Positions 42,992 to 52,328 of a DNA stretch of 64,000 bases are shown piece after piece. The DNA is taken from contig NZ_CP011311.1 of NCBI RefSeq assembly GCF_000980815.1, positions 1,317,815 through 1,381,814 on the forward strand. Direction: 5' to 3'. The notes under the pieces were generated by a model. That model saw only the letters and a program-made list of their open reading frames with translations, had not been told where the DNA came from and did no database searches. The stretch comes from Corynebacterium camporealensis. Its GTDB lineage: Bacteria > Actinomycetota > Actinomycetes > Mycobacteriales > Mycobacteriaceae. The position numbers and the translations under genes are program-made. The number at the start of each line of letters is the position of its first letter. Positions within the stretch are counted from its first letter, which is position 1.

Positions 42992-43013
42992 GAACTAGTT
43001 GAATAACTAGTTC
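42992..43013 (-). repeat. Inverted repeat across the nusB stop codon
   Basis: GAACTAGTT and AACTAGTTC flank GAAT. The nusB stop TAG (43007-43009) lies in one arm. A hairpin here could slow release of ribosomes or protect the mRNA end. Confidence 0.5.
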
Positions 43014-43663
43014 TCTTCGTCAGCGCGCTTCTCTGCTTCAGCTGCCTGCGCATCGCCTGCATCCAGCTGCGAAGGCTCCAACGGCTGCGCTGCCGCTGCC
43101 GTGGACTCTTCAGACTTAGGCTCTTCTGCGGAATCTACGTTCTCAGATTCAGCGGCATCCTCAATGTCGCCGAATTCCGCCGAGTCGGCGTCATCCTGCT
43201 GCGCCATGGGGTTGTCGGCGCGGCGGGACTGTGCGACATCGTCCAGGACGGCGTGGATGTACGGTGCGGCCTGTTCGTTGGAGTACTCCGAGGCCAGCTC
43301 TACGCCTTCAACCACGGCGGTGGCTACCGGCACGTCAGGGTTAAACAGCAGTTCCCAGACGGCAACGCGCATGATGGCGCGGTCGACCGCTGGCAGGCGG
43401 TGGAACTCCCAGTCGTCAGAAAGGTAGCGCGCGATGGTCTCGTCGATTTCGTCGAGTTCCTCAGCAGCGCCCTTCACGATGACCTGGGTGTACTCCGCAA
43501 CAGGAGCAACCAGCTGGTTGTCCTTGCGGGCTAATTCCACGCGGTCAGCCACGATAGCGACTGGGTCCATGTCGCGGTTTTCTGCTTCGTAGAGAATATC
43601 CGCCGCGCGGCGACGCGCCTTGTAGCGCGCGGTATGCCGCTTGTACTTGTTCTTCTCAGTCAA
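43007..43663 (-). CDS. nusB: Transcription antitermination factor NusB with acidic tail
   Basis: NusB with NusE binds boxA RNA and supports rRNA transcription. The core (about residues 8-148) has [16 protein letters not shown], the central helices and [18 protein letters not shown], which are typical. A C-terminal tail of about 70 residues (149-218) is very acidic, with 23 Asp or Glu. The start is TTG; no better start is in reach and only a weak site (TAGGTC) precedes it. It lies 8 nt after efp. Confidence 0.93.
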   Translation of the reverse strand: MTEKNKYKRHTARYKARRRAADILYEAENRDMDPVAIVADRVELARKDNQLVAPVAEYTQVIVKGAAEELDEIDETIARYLSDDWEFHRLPAVDRAIMRVAVWELLFNPDVPVATAVVEGVELASEYSNEQAAPYIHAVLDDVAQSRRADNPMAQQDDADSAEFGDIEDAAESENVDSAEEPKSEESTAAAAQPLEPSQLDAGDAQAAEAEKRADEEN

Positions 43664-43671
43664 TGTGCGAC

Positions 43672-44235
43672 CTAGTTGTTAACGCGGGAGAGGTACTCAC
43701 CGGTACGGGTGTCGATCTTCAGCACGTTGCCGGTCTCAATGAACAGCGGAACCTGGACCTCAGCACCGGTTTCCAGGGTGGCCGGCTTGGTGCCACCGGA
43801 GGAACGGTCGCCCTGCAGGCCTGGCTCGGTATGCTCGACCTTCAGGTCCACGGAGATCGGCAGCTCACCGAAAAGAGCTTCACCATCGTGGAAGGACACC
43901 TGCACGCGCATGTTCTCCAGCAAGAAACGTGCAGCGTCGCCGAACTTGTCAGCGGACAGCTCGTACTGCTCGAAGGTCTTGTCGTCCATGACAACGTAGC
44001 TGGTGCCGTCGTTGTACAGGTAGGTCATGTCGCGACGGTCGACGGTAGCGGTCTCCACCTTCACGCCGGCATTGAAGGTCTTATCGGTGACCTTGCCGGA
44101 GAGGACGTCCTTGAGCTTGGTGCGCACAAAGGCAGGGCCCTTGCCCGGCTTCACGTGCTGGAACTCAACAATCTGCTGCAGCTTGTTGTCGATCCTGAGC
44201 ACAAGGCCGTTCTTAAAGTCGGTGGTATCAGCCAT
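43672..44235 (-). CDS. efp: Elongation factor P
   Basis: Relieves ribosome stalling at proline runs. The three-barrel protein of 187 residues carries the loop PGKGP at residues 30-34 with K32 at the tip. This palindromic PGKGP loop is the actinobacterial form that appears to work without lysine modification; no epmA/epmB-like genes are nearby. The neighbours pepQ (a proline peptidase) and nusB are conserved partners. Confidence 0.96.
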   Translation of the reverse strand: MADTTDFKNGLVLRIDNKLQQIVEFQHVKPGKGPAFVRTKLKDVLSGKVTDKTFNAGVKVETATVDRRDMTYLYNDGTSYVVMDDKTFEQYELSADKFGDAARFLLENMRVQVSFHDGEALFGELPISVDLKVEHTEPGLQGDRSSGGTKPATLETGAEVQVPLFIETGNVLKIDTRTGEYLSRVNN

Positions 44236-44349
44236 AAATCAAACTCCCTTAAAAGTTGAGGGTGAAAGTTGAAAACAATGCTTAAGCCTACCGTATGGAC
44301 TGCTCATTGTGTCAGCAGGGTCGGTCAAAACTCCCCGCATATATGCGAA

Positions 44350-44374
44350 ACCGACTCGCGCACAGCGAGCCGGT
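44350..44374 (-). terminator. Hairpin between pepQ and efp
   Basis: ACCGACTCGC pairs with GCGAGCCGGT (one mismatch) around a short loop, then TTTCGCATATATG follows on the minus strand. It may end part of the pepQ transcripts. The 187-nt gap probably also holds an efp promoter, not pinned down. Confidence 0.45.
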
Positions 44375-44422
44375 CATCATCGCTGACATAGCATCAGCAC
44401 CTGTTGCCTTTTACGGTCGCCT

Positions 44423-45514
44423 TTAAAGGATGCGCAGTTCCTTGCTCATCGGGGTGATGATCTTCGGTGCACCCTGGGTGATAATCAGGGTGTCTTCGAT
44501 GCGGACGCCACCCTTGCCTGGGACGTAGACGCCTGGCTCAATGGTCAAGGTCATGCCCGGTTCCAGCTCACCCTTGCCGGTCTTGGCCGCGGACGGACCT
44601 TCGTGGACTTCCAGGCCCACACCGTGGCCGGTGGAGTGCACAAAGTACTCGCCGTAGCCTGCTTCTTCGATGATGTCGCGGCATGCAGCATCAATATCGA
44701 CCAGCTTGGCACCTGGCACAGCAGCCTTCACGCCTGCTTCCTGGGCGCGCAGAACCAGGTCGTAGATTTCACGTTCGAAATCGCCCAGCTTTCCTATGCC
44801 AAAGGTACGCGTGCAATCAGAGTTAAAGCCATGCAGGTGCGCACCAAAGTCAATGGTGACCAGGTCGCCTTCTTCAATCACGCGGTCATCAGCACCGTGG
44901 TGCGGCTTCGCAGAGTTTGGACCAGAGGCGACGATGGTGTCGAAAGATACGCGCTCCGAACCGGCCATACGCATGCGGTATTCCAGGTCAGCAGCGACCT
45001 GACGCTCGGTACGACCAGCAGCCAACTCCCCTGCCTCCAGCAGTTCAGCCAAAGCCTTATCAGCCAGCAAAGCGATTTCTTCCAGACGCTGCAGTTCAGT
45101 GGAGTCCTTGACCAGGCGCACCTTTTCAATCACACCGCTAACAGGCACCAGCGTGACGTCCTCCGGTGCAGCTTCTTCCAGCTTGCGCAGCTCCGACACG
45201 GACACATAGTCAGCCTCGTATCCCACGCGGGTCGGGCCTTCGACTTCGCCCAGCAGTGTCGGACCGACGGCACGCTTAATGATGGCCTCGATATCTGGGA
45301 CCTCTTCAGCAATCTGGGTGGTGTAGCGTCCATCGGTAGCCATCAGCGCACTCAAATCCTTGCGCAGCAACAGGCCACCGTTAGAGCCAGAAAAGCCCGA
45401 CAGGTAGCGCACATGAATCAGGTTGGTCACCAGCATTGCATCGATGCGCTGCCCCGCAAGCTCTGCGGCGAGCTTACGACGGCGGTTGCTGAAACGAGTA
45501 TCTGCCATTGCCAT
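44423..45514 (-). CDS. pepQ: Xaa-Pro peptidase (M24 family)
   Basis: Cleaves peptides next to proline. The creatinase-like N-terminal domain is followed by the pita-bread catalytic domain, with metal ligands in TIDFGAHLHGFNSDCTRTF, STGHGVGLEVHEGPS and a late Glu in GMTLTIEPGVYV. I take ATG 45514 (363 residues, starting MAMADTRF), which fits the C. glutamicum protein in length and start; ATG 45526 touches the AAAGG site and is less likely. Confidence 0.93.
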   Translation of the reverse strand: MAMADTRFSNRRRKLAAELAGQRIDAMLVTNLIHVRYLSGFSGSNGGLLLRKDLSALMATDGRYTTQIAEEVPDIEAIIKRAVGPTLLGEVEGPTRVGYEADYVSVSELRKLEEAAPEDVTLVPVSGVIEKVRLVKDSTELQRLEEIALLADKALAELLEAGELAAGRTERQVAADLEYRMRMAGSERVSFDTIVASGPNSAKPHHGADDRVIEEGDLVTIDFGAHLHGFNSDCTRTFGIGKLGDFEREIYDLVLRAQEAGVKAAVPGAKLVDIDAACRDIIEEAGYGEYFVHSTGHGVGLEVHEGPSAAKTGKGELEPGMTLTIEPGVYVPGKGGVRIEDTLIITQGAPKIITPMSKELRIL

Positions 45515-45677
45515 TCGCTGAATCATCCTTTGCTTTTACAGGGCCAAAACTAAAGACCCCAGTTTACTCACCTGGGCGCACACACGACGAAGGCCCTGCC
45601 CCTGAAGAGGGCAAGACCATTGTCGGAAATGTCCTTTCAGACACTGCAGTAGCCGGCTAGGCTACCGCTGCTGCCGG

Positions 45678-46130
45678 TTAGGCTGCCGCGTCGATGAAGT
45701 AATCGACCGCTGCGATGTAGCCGTAGACTCCCAGGCCTGCGATTACGCCGCGGGCGATGGGGCTTAAGTAGGAGTGCGCGCGGAAAGGCTCGCGTGCGTG
45801 CACATTCGAGATGTGTACTTCGACAAAGCCTGCACCGTCGGCGATTTCTGCCAGTGCGTCGCGCAGGGCGACCGAGGTATGGGTAAAGCCACCTGGGTTG
45901 ATAATGACGGGCCAGCCTTCGTCGGCAGCTTCATGCACTTTGTCGATGAGCTCGCCTTCGTGGTTGGACTGGAAGAACTCTGCATCGATGTTGTGCGGTG
46001 CGGCGTGGGCACGCACACGCTTTTCGATGTCCGTTAGCGTCGTCGTGCCGTACACCTCCGGTTGGCGCTTGCCCAAGCGATTTAGGTTCGGGCCGTTGAG
46101 CACCAAAATCTTTGTTGGAGTAGTCGGCAT
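45678..46130 (-). CDS. aroQ: 3-dehydroquinate dehydratase, type II
   Basis: Third step of the shikimate pathway. The 150-residue enzyme has [18 protein letters not shown] with the catalytic tyrosine, [16 protein letters not shown] and [17 protein letters not shown]. The product forms dodecamers in relatives. It is the last of aroC-aroK-aroB-aroQ. Past the stop are short inverted repeats (45649-45665) but no clear terminator. Confidence 0.96.
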   Translation of the reverse strand: MPTTPTKILVLNGPNLNRLGKRQPEVYGTTTLTDIEKRVRAHAAPHNIDAEFFQSNHEGELIDKVHEAADEGWPVIINPGGFTHTSVALRDALAEIADGAGFVEVHISNVHAREPFRAHSYLSPIARGVIAGLGVYGYIAAVDYFIDAAA

Positions 46131-46176
46131 GGTGTTGTCACCTTCCTACAGGTTCGGTGTGTGAGTTCTGCTGTTG

Positions 46177-47253
46177 CTAGTTCGCGCTGATGGCGGCGTA
46201 GGCCGCACGCAGTTCGTCCATGCTCGGTCCGGCAATGCGGGTGGTCTCCCCGATGTCGGTGAGTGCGACGAAGCGGATGTTGCCATCGCGGTTTTTCTTA
46301 TCGCGGGTCATAGCAGCATAAAGTTTGTCGAAATGCCCTACCTCGTAGGTAGTCGGCAGGTTGATCGACTCGAGAATCTTGCGGTGGGTTTCCACGAGTT
46401 CTTCATCGATGAGTCCGCGCTGGTGCGCCAGGTTCGCGATGAACATCATGCCTACTGCTACTGCGTTGCCGTGGCGCCAGGTGTAGTCCTCAACCAGCTC
46501 GATGGCGTGGCCAAAGGTGTGGCCGTAGTTCAAGGTTTCACGCAGACCAGATTCCTTGAGGTCCTGGCCCACCACGGTGGCCTTGACCTGAACGGAACGC
46601 TCGATAAGTTCTGGCAACAGACCAGTCGGCTCCAAGCATGCGCGCGGGTCATCGAGGTAGCGCTCGATGATGACCGGGTCATGGATGAAGCCGGTCTTCA
46701 CGATTTCTGCTGAGCCAGCGATGATTTCCGAGGCCGGCAGCGTGCTGAGGCGATCGATGTCAATGAAGACTGCGGCTGGCTCGTGGAAAGAACCCACCAG
46801 GTTCTTACCAGCAGCAGTGTTGATGCCGGTCTTGCCACCGACGGCTGCATCCACCATGGCCAGCAGGGTCGTTGGCACCTGAATCACCTTGATGCCACGC
46901 ATCCAGGTAGCAGCCACGAAACCAGCCAGGTCAGTCGTGGCGCCACCGCCGACACCGACGATCAAGTCGCGGCGGCTAAAGCCCTGTTCACCCAGACGAT
47001 CCCAGAGGCCGCCAACAACGTCGAGTTGCTTGGAGGCTTCCGCATCCGGAACGTCCAAGAAGGTGACAGTCAGGCCGCGTTCTTCCAAAGCAGCACCAAT
47101 TTCCCGGGCAGCCGGTGCAACCGGTGGCTGATAGACAATGCCGACCTGGGCTGCGCCAGTGTCCTTAGCGAACTCGGCGATGTCATCATTCAGGCTGTGG
47201 CCGATGTGCACGTCATAAGGGCTAGGGCCGTTGACAGAAATCTGGGTGCTCAT
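46177..47253 (-). CDS. aroB: 3-dehydroquinate synthase
   Basis: Second step of the shikimate pathway, NAD-dependent. The motif [20 protein letters not shown] and [20 protein letters not shown] near residues 100-140 bind NAD and zinc; the later histidines in [11 protein letters not shown] complete the metal site. The 358 residues are typical. It lies 12 nt after aroK. Confidence 0.96.
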   Translation of the reverse strand: MSTQISVNGPSPYDVHIGHSLNDDIAEFAKDTGAAQVGIVYQPPVAPAAREIGAALEERGLTVTFLDVPDAEASKQLDVVGGLWDRLGEQGFSRRDLIVGVGGGATTDLAGFVAATWMRGIKVIQVPTTLLAMVDAAVGGKTGINTAAGKNLVGSFHEPAAVFIDIDRLSTLPASEIIAGSAEIVKTGFIHDPVIIERYLDDPRACLEPTGLLPELIERSVQVKATVVGQDLKESGLRETLNYGHTFGHAIELVEDYTWRHGNAVAVGMMFIANLAHQRGLIDEELVETHRKILESINLPTTYEVGHFDKLYAAMTRDKKNRDGNIRFVALTDIGETTRIAGPSMDELRAAYAAISAN

Positions 47254-47265
47254 GGAAATAGGTCC

Positions 47266-47802
47266 TTAGAGGGTATCGAGGAAACTCAAAATCGCGCCGA
47301 CGATTTGCTGCGGGCTGCGGTTATCCGTACGCGCACGGAAGTCGGCAACCTCGTCGTAAAGCGGGCGGCGCTTGTCAAGCAACGCGCGGTAGTGGGCTTC
47401 GGGGTCCTCTGCCTGCAGCACCGGACGCGAGTCATCGCCGGAGGTACGGCGCACGCCTTCTTCGACACTGACGTCGATGAAGATAACGGTGTGGCGATCC
47501 AGAAGGTCGCGGGTGGCATCACTGAGCACCGCACCGCCACCGAGGCTGATGATGCCGTCGTTTTCCAAAGCGGCTGCCACGATTTCTTCTTCGAGTTCGC
47601 GGAACTTCGGCTCACCGACTTCAGCGAAGTACTCGCCGCAGGGCTTGCCGACAGTGTCAGCAATAAGCTCGTCAGTATCAATGAGCGGCAAGTTCAGGGC
47701 ATTGGAGAGACGACGCCCAATAGTCGATTTCCCTGCACCAGGCGGGCCGACGAGAACAGCACGAGGGCTGGGTTGGCCAGTGGGCGGGCACGGGTTGGTC
47801 AT
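47266..47802 (-). CDS. aroK: Shikimate kinase
   Basis: Phosphorylates shikimate. The P-loop GPPGAGKST lies at residues 19-27, the shikimate-binding DTDELI near 42-47 and GGGAV near 93. The 178 residues are typical. The start lies 3 nt after the aroC stop with GGAG 5 nt upstream. Confidence 0.95.
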   Translation of the reverse strand: MTNPCPPTGQPSPRAVLVGPPGAGKSTIGRRLSNALNLPLIDTDELIADTVGKPCGEYFAEVGEPKFRELEEEIVAAALENDGIISLGGGAVLSDATRDLLDRHTVIFIDVSVEEGVRRTSGDDSRPVLQAEDPEAHYRALLDKRRPLYDEVADFRARTDNRSPQQIVGAILSFLDTL

Positions 47803-47805
47803 GAC

Positions 47806-49017
47806 TTACTCCTGATTAAAGTCCAGACGCTGCGAAACATACTCATTGTAAGCGTCAATGTTGCGCTTAGTCTCGGCAATGTTATCGCCGCCGAATTTTT
47901 CTAGCACTGCGCGTGCCAGTACGAGGGCCACCATAGCTTCTGCAACAACGCCAGCAGCCGGAACCGCACACACATCGGAGCGCTGGTGAATAGCAGTAGC
48001 CGCATCACCGGTGGCCATATCCACGGTCTTCAGCGCACGCGGCACGGTGGAAATTGGCTTCATTGCTGCACGCAGGCGCAGCTGCTGACCATTGGTCATG
48101 CCACCTTCCAGGCCACCGGCGCGGTTGGTCAAACGGTCGACGCCGTCGTCGGTGCGCACCATCTCATCGTGGGCTTCCGAGCCACGGCGACGTGCTTCTT
48201 CAAAGCCATCGCCGACCTCAACGCCCTTGATGGCCTGAATACCCATCAACGCTGCGGCCAGCTGTGCATCCAGGCGGTCGTCGCCAGAAATGTGCGAGCC
48301 CAGACCAATCGGCAGGCCATCGACGACAACCTCCACGATGCCGCCGAGAGTATCGCCTTGCTTCTTAGCGGTCTCAATCTCGGTGATCATCGACTGCTCA
48401 GCATCGCCGTTATAAGCGCGCACTGGGGACTCATCGATCTTCTCCAAATCCGCAAACGCTGGAGCCGGGCCCTGGTAAGGCTCAGAAGCACCAATGGAAA
48501 TCACATGGGAGATCACCTCCACGCCGAGGGTCTCACGCAGGAAGTTACGCGCCACGGTCGCTGCTGCTACACGGGCTGCGGTCTCACGCGCAGAAGAACG
48601 CTCCAGAATCGGACGTGCCTCATCCTGGTCGTACTTAATCATGCCGGCAAAGTCAGCATGGCCCGGGCGCGGACGAGTCAGCGCAGCACCACGGCCAGAG
48701 GCCATTGCCTTGGCGACCTCCGGGTCATCCATATCGAGAGCATCCGGGGACATGATCGTGGTCCACTTCGGCCACTCGGTATTGCCAATCATGATGGCAA
48801 TCGGGCTGCCTAGAGTTTCGCCGTGGCGAATGCCAGAAAGCAGGGTCAGGTCGTCGGCTTCAAACTTCATGCGGGCACCTCGGCCATAGCCGAGGCGGCG
48901 ACGAGAAAGCTGCAGCGCGATATCGTCCTGAGAGATCGGAACGCCTGCAGGCATGTGTTCAATCAGGGAAATCAGTGCCTGGCCGTGAGATTCGCCAGCG
49001 GTAGTCCATCGAAGCAT
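47806..49017 (-). CDS. aroC: Chorismate synthase
   Basis: Final step of the shikimate pathway, needs reduced FMN. The signatures are [33 protein letters not shown] and [13 protein letters not shown]. The 403-residue product is typical. It begins the aroC-aroK-aroB-aroQ series, 63 nt after the prepilin-peptidase-like gene. Oddly aroE lies one gene upstream. Confidence 0.96.
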   Translation of the reverse strand: MLRWTTAGESHGQALISLIEHMPAGVPISQDDIALQLSRRRLGYGRGARMKFEADDLTLLSGIRHGETLGSPIAIMIGNTEWPKWTTIMSPDALDMDDPEVAKAMASGRGAALTRPRPGHADFAGMIKYDQDEARPILERSSARETAARVAAATVARNFLRETLGVEVISHVISIGASEPYQGPAPAFADLEKIDESPVRAYNGDAEQSMITEIETAKKQGDTLGGIVEVVVDGLPIGLGSHISGDDRLDAQLAAALMGIQAIKGVEVGDGFEEARRRGSEAHDEMVRTDDGVDRLTNRAGGLEGGMTNGQQLRLRAAMKPISTVPRALKTVDMATGDAATAIHQRSDVCAVPAAGVVAEAMVALVLARAVLEKFGGDNIAETKRNIDAYNEYVSQRLDFNQE

Positions 49018-49080
49018 GCCGCCAATTATCGCATGACAGGGATTCCTCTGTGCGCAAAGGGTGTGTGTTGTAGTCCACGT

Positions 49081-49629
49081 TTAGCTAAATAGTTCCGCTC
49101 CACCAGTCGCGAAGCCCCACACCAGTGCCGTAGCCAGCAACATTGGCGGTCCATGCGGAGCTGTCCGCTCCCCCAGGCTCAACGGCTTTGCCTCGCTTTG
49201 CGACGTTTCAGTCTGCGGCTGCCCCGCTTCTGGCCACGACGGCTGTGCTGCCAGGTTCGCTTCTGGTTTCTTTGGTTGCTTACCCCTGTTGGCAAGCCTG
49301 CTGGCTATGTCGACAAGCAAAGTAATCCAGGACGCCGCAATAATCGCTAGGAGTACTCCCCAGGTACCGGCGGCGTGTGCTGTCCACATTCCTAGTGAAA
49401 TTGCGAGCTTGATATCGCCGCCGCCAATGCCGCCTTTGCGGATGCCGAGTACGAAATATAGTGCTGGCCACAGCAGGCCTGCGAAATCCCACCACCAAAT
49501 GCACGCAATAACCGCGGCAGGCAGTGTCAGTAGATCCGGCAAGCGCCGGTAACGAAGATCGAAAAAACTTAAGACCGCGGCCCATAACAGCCACGCCCCC
49601 GCCCCGAGCATGTCCATTTCCATGTCCAT
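49081..49629 (-). CDS. Prepilin peptidase-like A24 aspartic protease
   Basis: The 182-residue membrane protein has the two catalytic aspartates of the family, D24 in FFDLRYRRLPD and D72 in the GxGD motif (GIGGGDIKL). About four hydrophobic segments precede a hydrophilic linker (about residues 113-157) rich in Gln, Glu and Pro, then a last helix. It lacks the N-terminal cysteine methylase domain of longer enzymes. The start is uncertain: four Met codons lie among the first seven (MDMEMDM) and no ribosome binding site is clear. It lies between aroE and aroC; no pilin gene is in the window. Confidence 0.82.
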   Translation of the reverse strand: MDMEMDMLGAGAWLLWAAVLSFFDLRYRRLPDLLTLPAAVIACIWWWDFAGLLWPALYFVLGIRKGGIGGGDIKLAISLGMWTAHAAGTWGVLLAIIAASWITLLVDIASRLANRGKQPKKPEANLAAQPSWPEAGQPQTETSQSEAKPLSLGERTAPHGPPMLLATALVWGFATGGAELFS

Positions 49630-49685
49630 GCCCGCAGATTACGCGAATCCCACATATCTGGCATTCGGAGAAAAGCGCAATCGCG

Positions 49686-50519
49686 TTAGGAGTCTTGCGT
49701 CGGCTTTTTGATTTCCGCTTCGAGGGCTTCGAACATCTCCGCACGCGGTGCGGGGTGGCCGGTGAATTGCTGGAACTGGCTAAAGGCTTGATGCGCCAGC
49801 ATGACGTGCCCGCCCACGGTGCGGTAGCCATCGGCAGCAGCGTGCACGACCAGCGGGGTTGGCCACGGGTCGTAGATGACATCGAGGGTGTGTGCGTGGG
49901 TTAGTTCCTGCAGGTGATCTTCCACGGCGGCAGAAGGCACGGTGGAGATCATGACGTCGGCCGAAACGGACAACTCACGCAAGTCGTCGTTGAAGTTAGC
50001 GCCGTGGATGTTGATGCCTAAGGCATCGGCAAGCGGTTGCAGTTCGGCCAGGCGGTCGCTGCGGTTGAGCACGGTGACATCGCGAACGCCGCGCTGTGCC
50101 AGTGCCCAGAGCGCGGGGCGAGCGGTACCGCCGGAGCCGATAAGCAGTGCGCGGGTGGGCTCGGCGTCATCGTCAAGCAGCTCGCCCAAAGCGCCAAGCA
50201 CGCCTTCAGTATCGGTGTTGTCGGCACGCCAGCCTTCAGCAGTACGCACCAAGGTGTTGGCCGAGCCGATGAGCTGAGCGCGCTCGGTGGCAGTATCGGC
50301 GAATTCTAGGGCTGCGAACTTACACGGCATGGTCACCGAGAAACCGACGAACTCATCACCAGCATTGCTAACAAGTTCCGGCAGGCCCTCCGCATCAACC
50401 TCAAAGCGGGTGTAGTCCCAGCCGTTGAGCTCGAGTGCCTTGTAGCCGACGTTGTGCAGCAGCGGCGACAACGAGTGTGCGATGGGTTGGCCTAGTACTG
50501 CAGCGCGGTGCCCTGCCAT
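49686..50519 (-). CDS. aroE: Shikimate dehydrogenase
   Basis: Reduces 3-dehydroshikimate. The substrate-binding motif is GQPIAHSLSPLLHN near residue 10, the catalytic lysine lies in SVTMPCKFAAL near residue 66 and the NADP motif is GSGGTARPALWAL near residue 127. The 277 residues are typical. The conserved site usually reads NVTxPxK; here the Asn is replaced by Ser. It lies 15 nt after mltG. Confidence 0.94.
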   Translation of the reverse strand: MAGHRAAVLGQPIAHSLSPLLHNVGYKALELNGWDYTRFEVDAEGLPELVSNAGDEFVGFSVTMPCKFAALEFADTATERAQLIGSANTLVRTAEGWRADNTDTEGVLGALGELLDDDAEPTRALLIGSGGTARPALWALAQRGVRDVTVLNRSDRLAELQPLADALGINIHGANFNDDLRELSVSADVMISTVPSAAVEDHLQELTHAHTLDVIYDPWPTPLVVHAAADGYRTVGGHVMLAHQAFSQFQQFTGHPAPRAEMFEALEAEIKKPTQDS

Positions 50520-50534
50520 GAATGCTCCTTGTGA

Positions 50535-51770
50535 TTACTCGCCGGCTGGCTGTTCAGTAGCTGGGTCCTCGCCACCGGCGCCTGCACCCTCAGCTTCGCG
50601 CTGGGAGTCCAGGATGCCGGAGTTGATGGCATCGTCGACGCGGTCCAGATGCTCTTCGAAGGTATCGGTGAACACGGTGGTGCCCTGCTCGTCGATGGTG
50701 ACGAAGAACTTCCAGTTACCGTCAGCCGGGTTCTCCATTGCGGTGATGGCTTCCTCAGAAGGCGATGCAATCGGAGTCTCAGGCAGACCATCCATGGCGT
50801 AGGTGTTCCACGGGGTCTCCTCGGCACGCGCCTCATCGGTGGTAGCCAACTCGACATCCGGCAGGCCGTAGTTCACGGTGGAGTCGAACTCCAGGCGCAT
50901 CGGCTCATCCAGGCGGTTCAAGATAACGCGGGCGACCTTGTCGAACTCACCAGCCGGTGCCTCGCGCTCAATCAGCGAGGACGCAACCAGCAGCTCGTAC
51001 GGTCTTAGGCCAATGGCCTGGGCACGCTCCACGATGTTGGTGGAGTTGTACAGGTCGGTGGAACGAGTAATCAGGTCGGTCAGGATTTCCTTGGCGCCCA
51101 TGTTCGGGTCCAGCACGTACTGGCCCGGAGCAATCAGGCCTTCCAGACGCCGTGGGTCATCGCCACGTGCGTTAACGGCATCGATAGCCCAGTCCGGTGC
51201 ACCCAGCTCCGCCGGGTCGGTATTGGCTGCGACGTCTTCTAGCTCTTCCTTGCTGACGCAGGCGCCATCGCTACAGGAGACCTGGGAAATCATGGAGTAG
51301 ATGCCGTAGCGGACGTCACCGCCGACCACGACGACATCGGAGAGCGTGGAGCCGCCCTGGACTTCCAGAAGGTCGACCTTGCGCTCTTCATCCAGCAGTG
51401 CCTCGACTGCGGACTGGGCGCTCATCTCCTCTTCCAGGCGGTAAAAACCTGGCTGGATGCTGCCGGCAGAGGTGTTATTTGCTGCGGCAGTTTGGAAAGC
51501 CTCGTTGGTCTTAACGATGTTCTTTTCTACTAGTCCCGGGCCCAACTCCGACATGGAGGAACCCTCGGGGACCTCAACGAGTTGGTTCACGCCGTTACCG
51601 GTTCCCTCGTAGTCGTTGGAATTGCCGCCGCTGAACATCTGGAATCCGATGTATCCGAGCGCACCGACGAGCAAGACGATGGAGGCAACGAGGACGGCGA
51701 GGCCGCGCTGGCGACGCTTGACGTACTTCGGGTCCATCGATTTTCCGATGCGTTTCTTATTACGGCTCAC
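50535..51770 (-). CDS. mltG: Endolytic murein transglycosylase MltG/YceG
   Basis: Cuts nascent glycan strands at the inner membrane. After a basic cytoplasmic end there is one membrane helix (about residues 23-45) and then a periplasmic part with a LysM-like region and the YceG domain. The catalytic glutamate is in [10 protein letters not shown] near residue 266. A low-complexity acidic and glycine-rich tail ends the protein. The GTG start overlaps ruvX by 11 nt. The order alaS-ruvX-mltG-aroE is conserved in actinobacteria. Confidence 0.94.
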   Translation of the reverse strand: MSRNKKRIGKSMDPKYVKRRQRGLAVLVASIVLLVGALGYIGFQMFSGGNSNDYEGTGNGVNQLVEVPEGSSMSELGPGLVEKNIVKTNEAFQTAAANNTSAGSIQPGFYRLEEEMSAQSAVEALLDEERKVDLLEVQGGSTLSDVVVVGGDVRYGIYSMISQVSCSDGACVSKEELEDVAANTDPAELGAPDWAIDAVNARGDDPRRLEGLIAPGQYVLDPNMGAKEILTDLITRSTDLYNSTNIVERAQAIGLRPYELLVASSLIEREAPAGEFDKVARVILNRLDEPMRLEFDSTVNYGLPDVELATTDEARAEETPWNTYAMDGLPETPIASPSEEAITAMENPADGNWKFFVTIDEQGTTVFTDTFEEHLDRVDDAINSGILDSQREAEGAGAGGEDPATEQPAGE

Positions 51771-52323
51771 GTGTGAAGTCTCCTGCTGTTGAAGGCTGCG
51801 AGTCTGAATCCTCAGTCAATGCACGCTGGCGCGCATCCAACCAGGACTGCAGAATCTCTACCGCTGCTGCTTGGTCAATTACCTTACGGCCCTTTTTCTC
51901 ACTTACCCCCGACGCACGCAGCGCCGTGGTGGCAACTACGGTCGTCAGGCGCTCGTCAGCCATGCGAACAGGCGGCAGATTCTCCCCCATATTTGCATCA
52001 TTTTTCAGCCGACGACGAATACGAAACGCGATTTCTTTGGCGTGTTTCACACTTTTGGAGCCATTGCCCTGCAAATCGCGCGGAAGTCCGACGACTACTT
52101 CTACCGCCTGAAACTCTGAAATCAGTTCCAATAAACGGTCAATGTCGCCTTGATCCCGGTCCTTAAACCCGGTTTCACGCTTCACCGTTTCCACCGGGGT
52201 TGCTAGGCGGGCGTCCCGGTCGGAGACAGCCACGCCAATGCGCACTGTTCCGACGTCAAGACCAATGCGGCGACCCGGGCCAGGGTCGTCCACGCCGGGG
52301 GTATCTGGTTCCACCTTCGCCAT
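51760..52323 (-). CDS. ruvX: Pre-16S rRNA nuclease / Holliday junction resolvase-like RuvX
   Basis: YqgF-type RNase H-fold nuclease; in E. coli it trims the 5' end of 16S rRNA. Catalytic acidic residues are in [13 protein letters not shown] near residue 23 and in the later [12 protein letters not shown] and DERLTT motifs. The 187 residues include a short C-terminal tail. The ATG start lies 5 nt after alaS and the end overlaps mltG. Confidence 0.93.
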   Translation of the reverse strand: MAKVEPDTPGVDDPGPGRRIGLDVGTVRIGVAVSDRDARLATPVETVKRETGFKDRDQGDIDRLLELISEFQAVEVVVGLPRDLQGNGSKSVKHAKEIAFRIRRRLKNDANMGENLPPVRMADERLTTVVATTALRASGVSEKKGRKVIDQAAAVEILQSWLDARQRALTEDSDSQPSTAGDFTREP

Positions 52324-52328
52324 GACGC

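Noticed and set aside
45649..45690. Short imperfect repeat (GCCGGCTAGGCTACC / GCCGGTTAGGCTGCC) after aroQ
   Set aside because: Only two diverged copies, partly overlapping the gene end; not a CRISPR or a known repeat family. It may be a hairpin after the stop.
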